Origin: Spisula solida
Lineage: Eukaryota; Mollusca; Bivalvia; Venerida; Mactridae
DNA length: 64,000 bases
Reading direction: 5' to 3'
Assembly (NCBI GenBank): GCA_947247005.1
Contig: OX365953.1
Span: 28,828,784 to 28,892,783, forward strand
Both the position numbers and the translations under genes were made by a program. This document shows positions 10,201 to 18,778 of this stretch, in pieces. Under the pieces are notes generated by a model, which made no database searches, was not told where the DNA came from, and worked only from the letters and a program-made list of their open reading frames with translations. Within the stretch, counting starts at the first letter, position 1, and every line of letters starts with the position of its first letter.

Positions 10201-12490
10201 TCCATCCGTCCGTCCGTCAACAATTGGCTTGTGTAGACACTAGAGGTCACAATTTTAGCCTAATCCTTATGAAACTTGGTCACAATGATCATCTCAACAA
10301 AACCTAGGCCAAGTTCGATATTGGGTCATCTGGGGTCAAAAACTAGGTCACTAGGTCAAATTATAGAAAAACCTTGTGTAGTCACTAGAGGTCACAATTT
10401 TCACTTAATATTTATGAAACTTGGTCCTAATGATCATCCTAACAAAATCTAGGTCAAGTTCGATATTGGGTCATCTGGGGTCAAAAACTAGGTCAAATCA
10501 TAGAAAAACCTTGCATAGTCACTAGAGGTAACTAGGTCAAATTATAGAAAAACCTTGTGTAGTCACTAGAGGTCACAATTTTCACTTAATATTTATGAAA
10601 CTTGGTCACAATGATCATCCTAACAAAATCTAGGTCAAGTTCGATATTGGGTCATCTGGGGTCAAAAACTAGGTCACAAGGTCAAATCATAGAAAAACCT
10701 TGTGTAGTCACTAGAGGTCAAAATTTTGAATTAATCTTTATGAAACTTAGTCACAATGATCATCTCAACAAAATGTAGGTCTAGTTCGATATTGGGTCAT
10801 CTGGGGTCAAAAACTAGGTCACAAGGTCAAATCATAGAAAAACCTTGCATAGTCACTAGAAGTCACAGTTTTGACCTGATCATTACGAAACTTGTTTACA
10901 ATGATCATAACAACAAAATCTAGGTCAAGTTCGATATTGGGTCATCTTGGGTCAAAAACTAGGTCACATTGTCAAATCATAGAAAAACCTTGCATAGTCA
11001 CTAGAGGTCACAGTTTTGGTCTAATCTTTATGAAACTCGGTCACAATGATCATCTTCACAAAATCTAGATCAAGTTCGATATTGGGTCATCTGGGGTAAA
11101 AATGTAGGTCATTAGGTCAATCATATAAAAACCTTGTGTAGTCACTAGAGGTCACAATATTGGCCTAATCTGTATAAAACTTGGTCACAATGACCATCTC
11201 AACAAAATCTAGGTCAAGTTCGACAGGTGAGCGACCTAGGGCCCTTTGGGCCCTCTTGTTTAAGAGTTATTCCCCTTTTCTGACTTTGCATCTTTACACA
11301 TAAATGTCAATTACTCAAAGACTATCAAAGATATCAACTTGAAACTTAACAGTTTGTACCATCACAAGAGGAGTTCATACAGAAAAGGCTGGTAACTCTG
11401 TGACCTATATTTATGAATTATCTGCCCTTGTTACTCTTAGAATTATGACTCACAGATGAGCAAGGTTACTATCAAGTACGAGAAAGTTGAGCGTCCAGCA
11501 CTCGTAGACAGTACTCTTGTTAAAAAAAAGGCCCAAGATGAGAAGGATATAGCTTTAACCATTAGACATATTTCAATGGTGCCATGCTTAGTTTTGTGTG
11601 AAGTGTCTTCAGTTTTTGTGTCACATTGATCTTGAAGTGAAATTTACAGGAATGTTATATTAGAAACCAAGTTCAAGCCGTGTTACACCATGTTTGAAAA
11701 TTTGGGTTTATCAGTGTTTGATTATTTACTTTCAGTTGTACAACCAGATCGTTCTGTGGAACAACCTTTCAACAACAATGTGGAGCAGCACCACCATGAA
11801 CATCAGCATCATCATTATCATGTTTTTGTTAATTGTCCTCAGTACAAAGATTGTGATTTCAGTTCAAATGAAAGAACTGTCATCAACGCTGGAGATAATA
11901 ATCAAATTGGTAACCAGAACCAAATGAACTTTGTTAGTCCCAAAAGGTAACCAAATTACTGATCTTAAGTTTTCTTTGAGGTAAATTACAAATATTTATA
12001 TATAAATAAGATGAAATCTGAGCCCTTGCTATGCTGTTTGTCCCCAAGAAAGGGAAATGCACAGTTTTATCAATACAGGTGGCTGTTAATCTTCAATGAT
12101 GTGTCATAGTTTACTGCACATGTGTCATAGTTTAATGCACTGTCATTGGAGTTGGCAAATCTATAATGGTTGATATTGTGTAAACTGCTGGTTGGGTCAA
12201 GGTGAGTTAAAGCTTTACAGATCATTGTGACATGCTGATGTGATGTAAGGCAGGCTTTCAGAGTTGTACTTTTAGTCTGTCAGTCAGTTGGTCAATTCTT
12301 CTCGAAACAAAATAAGTCTAGCATTACTCTTGTCAGGGTAATACCTTGAGTATTCATCACCTAAAAGCTCTTGTTGTAATTGACAATTGAAAAATTTAGG
12401 TAGTTCATTGTTTTAGGTATGTAAACTCAATTAGACATAGAATTTATGATTATTTTTTTCAGAAAACAAAAAGGCAAAAGAAACATGTAG
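1000..12490 (+). CDS. RHIM-motif protein with winged-helix-like domain (3' part of gene, four coding exons)
   Basis: Four exons, 1000-1200, 5310-5531, 11736-11946 and 12463-12490, join with matching phases (1, 1, 2) at GT-AG borders and give about 219 residues ending in TAG. The first exon starts inside a codon, so the N-terminus is upstream. Order: winged-helix-like module (about residues 1-55), basic Ser/Ala-rich linker with a bipartite NLS-like pattern (NKRK...ASKRR), Asn- and His-rich segment (HHHEHQHHHYH), RHIM-like motif (GDNNQIGNQNQMNF) and basic tail (SPKRKQKGKRNM). Known: RHIMs (core V/I-Q-V/I/L-G, then N-x-M) form amyloid in RIPK1, RIPK3, ZBP1 and TRIF. Inferred: a signalling adaptor, perhaps in innate immunity or cell death. 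The first core residue is N rather than V/I. The missing upstream part could hold another winged helix, a kinase or another domain, so no gene symbol is given. Confidence 0.72.
1209..1732. mobile_element. Fold-back short TIR element (GGC-GAACTTAAA family), copy A
   Basis: The left end GGCTGAACTTAAAATATTC and the right end GAATATTTTAAGTTCAGCC are inverted copies. The interior is also inverted: the segment near 1330-1400 reappears in reverse complement near 1530-1600, so the element is two head-to-head half copies. It starts only nine bases after the splice donor at 1201. Related copies are at 3184-4906 and 56154-56473. Confidence 0.7.
2022..2915. mobile_element. 894-bp fold-back element with 8-bp target duplication (hAT-like)
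   Basis: The ends CATAGGCAGTCAGCACGTAC and GTACGTGCTGGCTGCCTATG are inverted repeats. The octamer GTTAGGCC flanks the element on both sides (2014-2021 and 2916-2923), a perfect target-site duplication. Inner parts (TTTAGTCCTTAAATTAACAC against GTGTATTTAAGGACTAAACT) extend the inverted arms to roughly 250 bp. There is no ORF of note, so it is non-autonomous. Eight-base duplications suggest hAT-type transposition. Confidence 0.75.
3184..4906. mobile_element. GGCCGAACTTAAA-family short element, copy B, interrupted by a Helentron-like insertion
   Basis: The left end (GGCCGAACTTAAAATATTC) lies at 3186 and the right end (AATATTTTATTTTAGGCC) at about 4906. The unbroken copy at 56154-56473 has ...CCCTTTTTAATCGGG where this one has CCCTTTTT, 1.36 kb of inserted element, then ATCGGG. 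This gives an empty site for the insertion. Confidence 0.75.
3497..4861 (+). mobile_element. Helentron-like element H1 with nine 145-bp core units
   Basis: The 5' end AGCTCACCTGTCAC forms a hairpin with GTGACAGAGTGAGC, followed by a CCGTCCGTC run. Core units start at about 3576, 3721, 3866, 4011, 4156, 4301, 4446, 4591 and 4734, so the spacing is 145 bp. The 3' end has GACAGGT-AGCGACC, a GGGCCCTTTGGGCCC hairpin and CTCTTGTT. Subterminal inverted repeats, a tandem core, a 3' hairpin and insertion in a T-run resemble non-autonomous Helentrons (HINE/DINE type). That assignment is inference. Confidence 0.7.
5310..5531 (+). CDS. RHIM gene, exon encoding basic linker
   Basis: The acceptor AG is at 5308-5309 and the donor GT at 5532. 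The 74-codon exon continues the frame as DEWLKRVFDREEN, then two basic clusters (NKRK and SKRR about 13 residues apart) and a Ser/Thr/Pro/Gly-rich stretch ending at TPQVP. It is probably disordered. The clusters fit a bipartite nuclear import signal, but this is only a pattern. Confidence 0.7.
5610..6840 (+). repeat. Repeat complex: TACCCC hairpin, TTGGG array and about 150-bp tandem units
   Basis: This lies in the second intron of the RHIM gene. 5620-5655 holds a hairpin (ACCCCACTAC and GTAGTGGGG). Another ATACCCCCAGATACATAGTATATGG start is at 5876. The TTGGG pentamer array runs 5925-6084. From about 6090 there are five diverged units of roughly 150-156 bp (tTGTCCGxGCTATTTCTC...CATTGAAACTTTGCATGACTGATCAGTACCAAG), and the array resumes at 8402-8660 after two inserted elements. 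Open frames across this stretch are by-products of the repeat. Confidence 0.7.
5925..6084 (+). repeat. (TTGGG)n microsatellite
   Basis: About 150 bases of TTGGG with occasional TTGG units, grading into TTTGG at its end. It is open in several frames on both strands, producing Gly/Trp- and Pro/Asn-rich frames that I do not call as genes. It is not the TTAGGG telomere unit. Confidence 0.9.
6849..7423 (+). mobile_element. Helentron-like element H2, three core units
   Basis: Same 5' hairpin, CCGTCCGTC run, 145-bp units (starts near 6937, 7082 and 7227), GGGCCCTTTGGGCCC hairpin and CTCTTGTT end as H1. It lies inside the 150-bp tandem array and directly abuts H3. Confidence 0.75.
7425..8401 (+). 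mobile_element. Helentron-like element H3, about seven core units, 3' end deleted
   Basis: It starts at AGCTCACC immediately after the TTGTT end of H2. Units recur at 145-bp steps from about 7500. The last unit passes directly into CTTGTT, so the usual 3' hairpin is missing. The host 150-bp repeat continues at 8402. Confidence 0.72.
9183..9800 (+). repeat. About 175-bp tandem repeat, four diverged units
   Basis: Units open with GTTAAGTTTAGGTACAGGTT-type sequence near 9183, 9360, 9533 and 9705, and include ATCTTCAAAGTGC, CATACTTGTTCAC and ATGCCCCCTTTTG. The last unit is shortened. No coding potential is seen. Confidence 0.7.
9797..11521 (+). mobile_element. AGCTCGAC...CTCTTGTT element carrying a nested H4
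   Basis: It begins AAGCTCGACTTTTCG with an immediate hairpin (AAAAGTCGAGCT) and ends GTAGACAGTACTCTTGTT. Two related blocks (TCAATTACTCAAAGACTATC...) lie at 9885-10150 and 11300-11420, on either side of the inserted H4. Its 5' AGCTC and 3' CTCTTGTT ends match those of the H family although the body differs. Confidence 0.55.
10155..11260 (+). mobile_element. Helentron-like element H4, about seven core units
   Basis: Starts TTTTAGCTCACCTGTC, but the usual 5' hairpin is shortened (CACCTGTCTGAGC). It has tandem 145-bp units with one internal rearrangement near 10490-10550, then GACAGGTGAGCGACC, GGGCCCTTTGGGCCC and CTCTTGTT. Confidence 0.75.
11736..11946 (+). CDS. RHIM gene, exon encoding His-rich segment and RHIM-like motif
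   Basis: A pyrimidine-rich acceptor (TTTACTTTCAG) precedes 11736, and a GTAACC donor follows 11946. The exon reads VQPDRSVEQPFNNN, a His cluster at 11789-11821, NCPQYKDC, and the RHIM-like motif at 11882-11932 (QIG at 11903-11911, Met at 11924-11926). Spacing Q-I-G-x-x-N-x-M matches the metazoan RHIM pattern. Confidence 0.75.
12463..12490 (+). CDS. RHIM gene, last coding exon
   Basis: After TTTTTTTCAG, ten codons complete the basic tail RKQKGKRNM and stop at TAG (12488-12490). The split codon (AG plus A) joins the preceding exon in frame. AATAAA signals follow at 12768 and 12971. Confidence 0.62.
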
Positions 12491-12767
12491 AGCTTGATCT
12501 CTAGATGATCTCTAGATGATGTCAAGGGAAATAAGCGCATGGCTTATTGGGTGATTCATCTTTAAATATAGTTAATATTATTGTATTTAGGCCAGTGAGC
12601 TAACTGTAGTTGTGTGGTTTATGTGGTTAGATTATGCTACTAGAAGTATGTAGGATACGAGTTTCATAAAGATAACTACTTCACCACGACTTTACCAGAA
12701 GCTGGTTCTTTCACGGTGTAGACCCCGTCTACAGAAAAGCTTCATACATTCATTATAAACATGATCG

Positions 12768-12976
12768 AATAAATTGTTATGTGTATTTGTTGAACAAAAC
12801 ATAACTAGGCACGAATAAGTGTTGAAAACTTGTTACCTATAGTATTTGACTTGTATAAATGGCTTTAAAACTGGACTGGGTGAAATGTTTGTATGGAAGG
12901 TGTCAATTGTTTTATTCAGTTGAAGTAATATTTGGTATGCTTCATCTAAAACTGTGTTCATCATAAATTCAATAAA
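12768..12976 (+). terminator. Candidate polyadenylation signals of the RHIM gene
   Basis: AATAAA occurs at 12768-12773 and 12971-12976, about 280 and 480 bases after the stop codon. Either could end the transcript. No cleavage site can be proved from sequence alone. Confidence 0.45.
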
Positions 12977-14405
12977 CGTCTAGGAAATAGTTTTGCTCTA
13001 TTAAATGCATGTTTGATCATATTTTTAACATATCATTGTTTAATATTGTTTTTAAATACCTATCTGCAGTTCAAACAACTCTTTAACGTGTTGTTCAAGT
13101 GCCAACATTAGCAGAAAATGGTATGAATAATTAATTAAACTTCATTATCATTCCGTATTCCCATAATGAAAAGCACCCACTATCATATACAAATGTACAG
13201 CAACTCCGACCTTACCTCTTGGGTATGAAGTTACCAATTTACTATAATTGCTAAATCAAATACTCACTTTGGCAGCTACTGTGGCGAAATTTGGGTTAGC
13301 ATATAATGATATTTCATGATTGAGAATTAGTACTTAGTTTTAGTCTTTTGAAACAGTATTTAAAAGTAATAAAACTTAATACTAGTATAGGGTTTCCATG
13401 AACAGTTATCCGTTACAAAGTCTGGCTTTATTTTCAAAGTCAGGGAATTTTGAAACTTCCAAAAAAGTCAAACAGTGAGGGAATCATATACCGTTAGTTT
13501 CAGAGTAATGATAAATAAAAAACATGTATACTCAGTACATTTAAAAAGGCACACTCTGTGTAATCCACAATGTTTGTAAAGTATTATTTCTTTGAAAATC
13601 TGTATTGTGGGTTTTTAAATGTACTGTGTATAGTAAAGCATCTGTGATTGTGGTTTTGTCTGATGCTAGATCTCCGTAAATTATAAATAGTCACAATATC
13701 ATATATGAAGCCAGTCGGCTCTTGTTTTTATGGAGGTACTATTCATGTCATGTACCTAATTGATAAACTAACCGATGTTACACCAGACCTTGATATTTTT
13801 GTACTTGTTTTTCTTCCTGAATATTTTTACTCTGAGTCTGAAGTGTTTGTGTAAAACGTTTTTTTTTCTGTAGTATTTATATACATTTTAGAAATGGCAG
13901 CTTATTATTACTTACAGTATAAAATGAAGCCCCCCCCCCTTCCCCTACGATGGCAGGGCTTAGAGATACTTGTGTAAGTCTATAAGTCTAAATAGAAACT
14001 GGCCTAAATAGCACAAAAATATTTGATAGGAATATTAGAGTGTCATATTTATTTCAGTATTGTAATTCAGGGATTTTCAATGAATGAAATAACCTAATTG
14101 GTTTAATGCAATGAGGTATACAATGTAATATGTTGGCACATGTATTAAATGTCAGGGTTCTACAATTTGCTGTATTTATAGAAAGAATGAACTTTCTGCA
14201 GAAAAGAAAAGTTATTTGATTAAAAAGTTTGATGTTTTGTCAATGTTATGGACATTTGAAATTTCAATAGCAGAATTTTAACAAAAGAGCAATGCTTGAA
14301 CTGGGAGTAAGTGTAGGGGTGTGCGCAAATAGCACTCGAAACAGACTTGCGACTTGTTTTCAGGATTGAGCATTATGCCTCAGTAAGACCCCTAAATACA
14401 AGATA

Positions 14406-14580
14406 AAGTCAGAACTCGATACAACGACGCTGTTCGTTTCCAAGAAAAATGTCGTTGTAACGAATATGTCAGTATGCTGAATTGATACAAAGAGCATTTT
14501 AATACTTTTGTCCCCAAATATGATGTCAGTATAATGAATTTGTCAGTATATCGGATGTCGTTATATCGAGTCCTGACTGT
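14406..14580. mobile_element. Short pogo/Tigger-like TIR element, copy 1
   Basis: The left end AGTCAGAACTCGATACAACGAC is mirrored by GTCGTTATATCGAGTCCTGACTG on the right. A second copy at 32415-32600 has the same interior (AAATGTCGTTGTAACGAATATGTC). Ends starting CAGTCAGG-CTCG resemble pogo/Tigger-type termini. It has no ORF. Confidence 0.65.
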
Positions 14581-15722
14581 ATTAAATTTATTATTTAATG
14601 TATAAATATTTTGAGTTGATGTATTCCAGATTAGAGAATCAATTTTATACTGTGTATGATCATATTTTCTTGAAGGTCTGAATAGCTATTTTTATGAACT
14701 CCACTTGTACATGTTTGTAATTTCTTACATTTTCATACATCAATCATTTGTATACCTGGATATGTAGTATATTGGGGCTATATTGGGAGTCTCAGTTTTG
14801 ATTTGTCTGTCTGTCTGTAGCAAATTTTGTCCACTCTTATTTCTCTGTAATCATTTGTTTAATTGTATCGAAACTTAAAATGTACCAAGCCTAGTTGTAT
14901 GCATCAGCAGTATGTTTTACCGAGATCAATTTTCAGTGACTTATTGCCTTTAGATATAGAAATTGTAACTTATAGCTTTGTAAGGGCAGTATCTTATAGT
15001 CTAAGAGTATTTATGTCCTTCTTTTTTTAGCATTTTTGACTTTTTGTATACGGTTATGAAATATTATCCCCCCCCCCCCCATCTTTGACATATGGTTTCT
15101 GTTCGATAACTCAAGAACGCCTTGCCCTAGAATCTTCAAAGTTTACATGGATATTGGTCATCAACAGTAGATGATCCCAATTTATTTTGAGGTCAGAGGT
15201 CAAAGGTAAGGTCACTGTGACCTTAACCATTTCTGAAGGGCTGCCATGGGGGCATACGTGTTTTACAAACATATGTCCATCTATCTCTTGCTATTGTAGA
15301 ATTATTCTAGTAATGAATAGTTACCTTACTTTAGAGGTATAGTGGAAAAATTGCATTGTGCTATGAATAGTGTTATACTTTGTTTATAATGATACAGTAC
15401 AAGTATACTGTTTGTTTTATGTTGAAAGTGCTTTTTAAAATATCTTCTATGATTACAAATTCTTTTTTACCATAATTGCTTTTTGCATCTAGTTTTTGTA
15501 AAATATATTTACTTTTTTTAGTGCAATTATGTAGGTTTTAACATCTTTTATCCACCTGGTGTGGTATGTCTTAATTTGACAAAAACCTCTTTCCATATTT
15601 ATTTGATTTTTGTTGGCGGAGTTTTTTATTGGCGCCTGGTAGATCTCTGTAAGGGCTTGTTACGTTCTTCCATGTGTAGTAGTCTGTGACTGTATAGGAT
15701 TTAATTACTAATAGGGGAGAAA

Positions 15723-15797
15723 CTTGGGCTAGCTCAGTCGGTAGAGCATTCGCCCTGTAAGCGAAGGGTCCCTGGTTCGAGCCCCGGTCTGGTTGCA
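15723..15797 (+). tRNA. tRNA-like sequence, probably a pseudogene or SINE head
   Basis: It has the D-arm TAGCTCAGTCGGTAGAGC, an anticodon stem-loop TTCGC-CCTGTAA-GCGAA (anticodon TGT, formally Thr) and a T-arm CCTGGTTCGAGCCCCGG. The flanking acceptor segments do not pair well and the T stem has a mismatch. I therefore read it as a tRNA-derived element or decayed tRNA rather than a working gene. Confidence 0.45.
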
Positions 15798-16391
15798 CAT
15801 TTTTCTCACCTGGTTACCCATGTAAATTAGCTACAGTCATGTGGCACACGTTGCTATGTAGAAGTTATCATATTTGCTTGCATAATAGTAAGTGGCTCTG
15901 TTTGCATGGCAAATGATCACAAATTACCACCGAGTGTAAAAAAAAGATGACATAGAACCTGAAAAAAGATTGATTTATTGTTTTATATGGTCAGTTGTGT
16001 TAGTGATAGTTAGTTATATAACTGTTCTTAGATGCTTTAAAAATTAATGAATTTCTTTGATCTCATTATTTACTAATTGATTGTGTTGTATCACTGAAAG
16101 TGATATACAATGTACTGTATTTATCAATCATAAAATCATATTTATGCTTGTGACACTAATTTGCCATGTCACAACTTTTACATATATACAGTTACTGTAA
16201 ACTTATATTTATATTTTTGTGTTTTCTATTGTGCTTGTGAGAGCTATGTAGGATTATATCATATTTATACAATGTTATTGTTATGTGAAAACTGTATAAA
16301 TGATACATAGCTTGTGGGTAAATGTTAGCCTGAGGAAAGAACTGATACCCAAGGCTGAAGGCCAAGGGTAACCGTACTATCTTACGGCTGT

Positions 16392-16500
16392 CATTTAAAC
16401 TCAACTGTCACAATGTAACAATGTAAGCTTTAGCGATCACTCTTCGTCCCTCAGTCCACAATTTGCTTGTGTAGACACTTAATGATTTTGGCCTTATCAT
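16392..16500 (+). mobile_element. 5' fragment of the Helentron-like family
   Basis: Diverged CTCAACTGTCACAATG...GCGATCACTCTTCGTCC followed by CAATTTGCTTGTGTAGACAC, which is the hairpin, CCGTCC region and start of the first core unit. It then breaks off. It is the oldest-looking copy here. Confidence 0.5.
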
Positions 16501-16801
16501 TATGTATAGAAGTCCTAAAAGAGGTACTGGAGACCTAGACTTGTGTAAGTGCCTTGTGAACAGAATACATGTTGGATACATGTTTGTCGAAAATTTAATT
16601 TGTCGGAACATAGCTATTAACATAATGTGATATGTTTGTACCGTATATATCTGCCGTAAAATAAATGTTCTTGTATATTGAAATTTCCAAAATTTTCAAT
16701 GAAATCTATGTTTTGTAAATGTATATATTTTTGCTCCCAAAGGGGGACTTTAGATTTGGTTTGATGTATAGATGTGTTCATCTTCAATTTCTGTTGATTT
16801 T

Positions 16802-17461
16802 AGGCCATAACAAATTAATATTGCGGCACTTGTAACCCTCTCTGCCCTTTTTCGGCTCCTACCCTAAATTTAAGGCATTTTGCTGGAAGTCGCCCTGGGT
16901 CTTCAATATTCCAGTATATAAAATCAATACAAAATTAAAAATAAATACAAAATACCACTGCAGTGTGTTAATCTGTTAAGCTGTATTACCGGGAGTTGCT
17001 TGCGTAATGCAAAGAGGCGGTATGGTGCAAGCAACGAGAGGCAATATAATAAAGGTTTAACGGATCAACACAAATTGCAGTAATATTCCTTTTATATTGT
17101 ACACACAAAAGTGAAAAAAGCGCTTTCACACGCGAAAATGTGTTCAATGGGTATACATTGACATTGTGCAGGTTGGCATATAACGCTATGTCCATTTGTA
17201 AAAAGGTAAATGTTTACGTCATGATGTCATTAATGTTGGCATGTGTTCGGCATATAACACATTAGACAGGCATGATACGGATTCAGTAAACTGAACATGT
17301 ATGATACAGAAAATGTAATCTTTCGCGTTGTATTACACTGTGCAATTTGGTCTGTATTGGTGACTATACTGTGTAAGGTTTATAATTAAGGTTTTTCCTA
17401 CCTCCATACTCTTTGTCTTTAGCGTGTTACCAGAACTGCAATATTAATTTGTTCTGGCCAT
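16802..17461. mobile_element. Roughly 660-bp element with about 35-bp inverted ends
   Basis: GGCCATAACAAATTAATATTGC at the left is mirrored by GCAATATTAATTTGTTCTGGCC at the right, and the similarity runs further inward (CACTTGTAAC against GTTACCAGAAC). There is no ORF of note and the target duplication is unclear. Confidence 0.55.
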
Positions 17462-17684
17462 ATTAAACCTGGACAAATTTTGGTCTTTTGGAATTAAAAA
17501 TTTCATTAGGAATAGTACTCATTACTTGATATCATAAGCATGGAATGTACTCAGACTTATATTTATTACGAGTTTTTATTAATATAATAGTCAGTATTAG
17601 TCATCCTATGGATACATATCTATCTTTGGTTTAGTACATGCAAACCTCAATGCATTTGTTTGATGATAATCTCTGCAGTGGTCT

Positions 17685-17830
17685 AGTCCACTTATATGGT
17701 GTAAAACCAATTATAAAGGCTTATCCTGACATCTATACTTTCTTGCTTAACTAAAATATTTCACCTGTTTGAACAATGGTTGTTACATTTTGTGTACTCA
17801 TAAAATAAAACGTTACTCTCACATGATCAT
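17685..17830. mobile_element. Diverged copy of the TATAGTCCA short element
   Basis: GGTCTAGTCCACTTATATGG, AATTATAAAGGCTTAT and CAATGGTTGT follow the order seen in the better copy at 23686-23907. The right end is eroded. Confidence 0.45.
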
Positions 17831-17960
17831 AACAGTCAGGGTTACCAGCGACCTGAAACAGTCAGCGTTACCAGCGACCTGAAACAGTCAGGGTTGCCAG
17901 CGACCTGAAACAGTCAGGGTTGCCAGCGACCTGAAACAGTCAGGGTTGCCAGCGACCTGA
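17831..17960 (+). repeat. 26-bp minisatellite, five units
   Basis: The unit AACAGTCAGGGTTACCAGCG plus ACCTGA is repeated at 17831, 17857, 17883, 17909 and 17935 with single-base changes. The unit contains the CAGGGTTGCCAGC end of the adjoining inverted-repeat element (17940-18612). Confidence 0.9.
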
Positions 17961-18615
17961 AACAGTCGGGGAAAAATGATATTCTTTCAAGGTCAGTGAA
18001 TTGTCAGGGAGTTCTTGAAAATGGTCAGTGAAAAATGAAATTTTAGAAAAGTCAGGGAAAAATCAAATTCTGGGTTGATGTTTGTGACTGTGACAGTCTT
18101 CTTTTTTTGCTTGCTACACTCCCACATTAACATTTATCTGTAACATTTTATTATTAAGTAGCTGATGAACAAAAGCAATGCTCTTTGATTAGTATTTGAT
18201 TAGTAGCTGATGAACATGATGAAGGAAACTACAAAAAAATTCTCTTTTACAAAAAAGGCTTTTATCCGTTTCTAGGATACCTATCCTCTATTGTCACATA
18301 TAGTTTTATGAAACATTAGTCACACTTTATTGAGATACAATGAAAAGTGAAATGCTGTGGAATACGACTATTGCTGTTTACAAAGTTGTTAATAATAAGC
18401 TGGGTTTTTTTGGCAAAAAAAATGACTTTTGCTGAAATAGTCTTTATTTTTTGCCAAATGCCAATATTGCTAAAACGTGTGATAGAAAAATATAAAAGAG
18501 CAACTGTGAATTGGAAAAATGTTGTGGAAATGGTCAGTGAAAAGTTTGGTTTAGTCATAGAAAAATCATTGAAAAGTCAGGGAATTTTATTAGCCATAGT
18601 TGCTGGCAACCCGGA
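17940..18615. mobile_element. CAGGGTT-ended short element (hAT-like), copy 1
   Basis: The left end CAGGGTTGCCAGC is mirrored at 18599-18612 by GCTGGCAACCCGG. The body has repeated GTCAGGGAA/GTCAGTGAA motifs like the copies at 18779 and 22072. It contains two overlapping frames of about 80-90 codons on opposite strands that I do not consider genes. Confidence 0.55.
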
Positions 18616-18778
18616 CAGTACTTGATTGACAGTGGGGGCATTAGACAATGTGTTTGTTACATGCTTTTGGACCAGTAGAATGATGCGTGTTTGTGTGTTG
18701 TTTCATTAACCCTTGACTCAATAGACCCCCACATCCATGTATGTTCAGTATACAGATGAGAGACTTGTTATAAATTTC

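Larger units (their letters stand above)
12977..16390. other. Non-coding 3' flank of the RHIM gene
   Basis: No supported exon. It contains poly-C runs near 13929 and 15067, a 175-bp pogo-like element at 14406-14580, a piece of a dispersed repeat near 14755-15000, another near 15060-15300 that includes CAGAGGTCAAAGGTAAGGTC, and a tRNA-like sequence at 15723-15797. The rest is AT-rich. Confidence 0.6.

Noticed and set aside
15571..15798. Minus-strand frame of 75 codons beginning QPDRGSNQGPFAYRANAL
   Set aside because: It is the antisense of a tRNA-like sequence, a common false protein.
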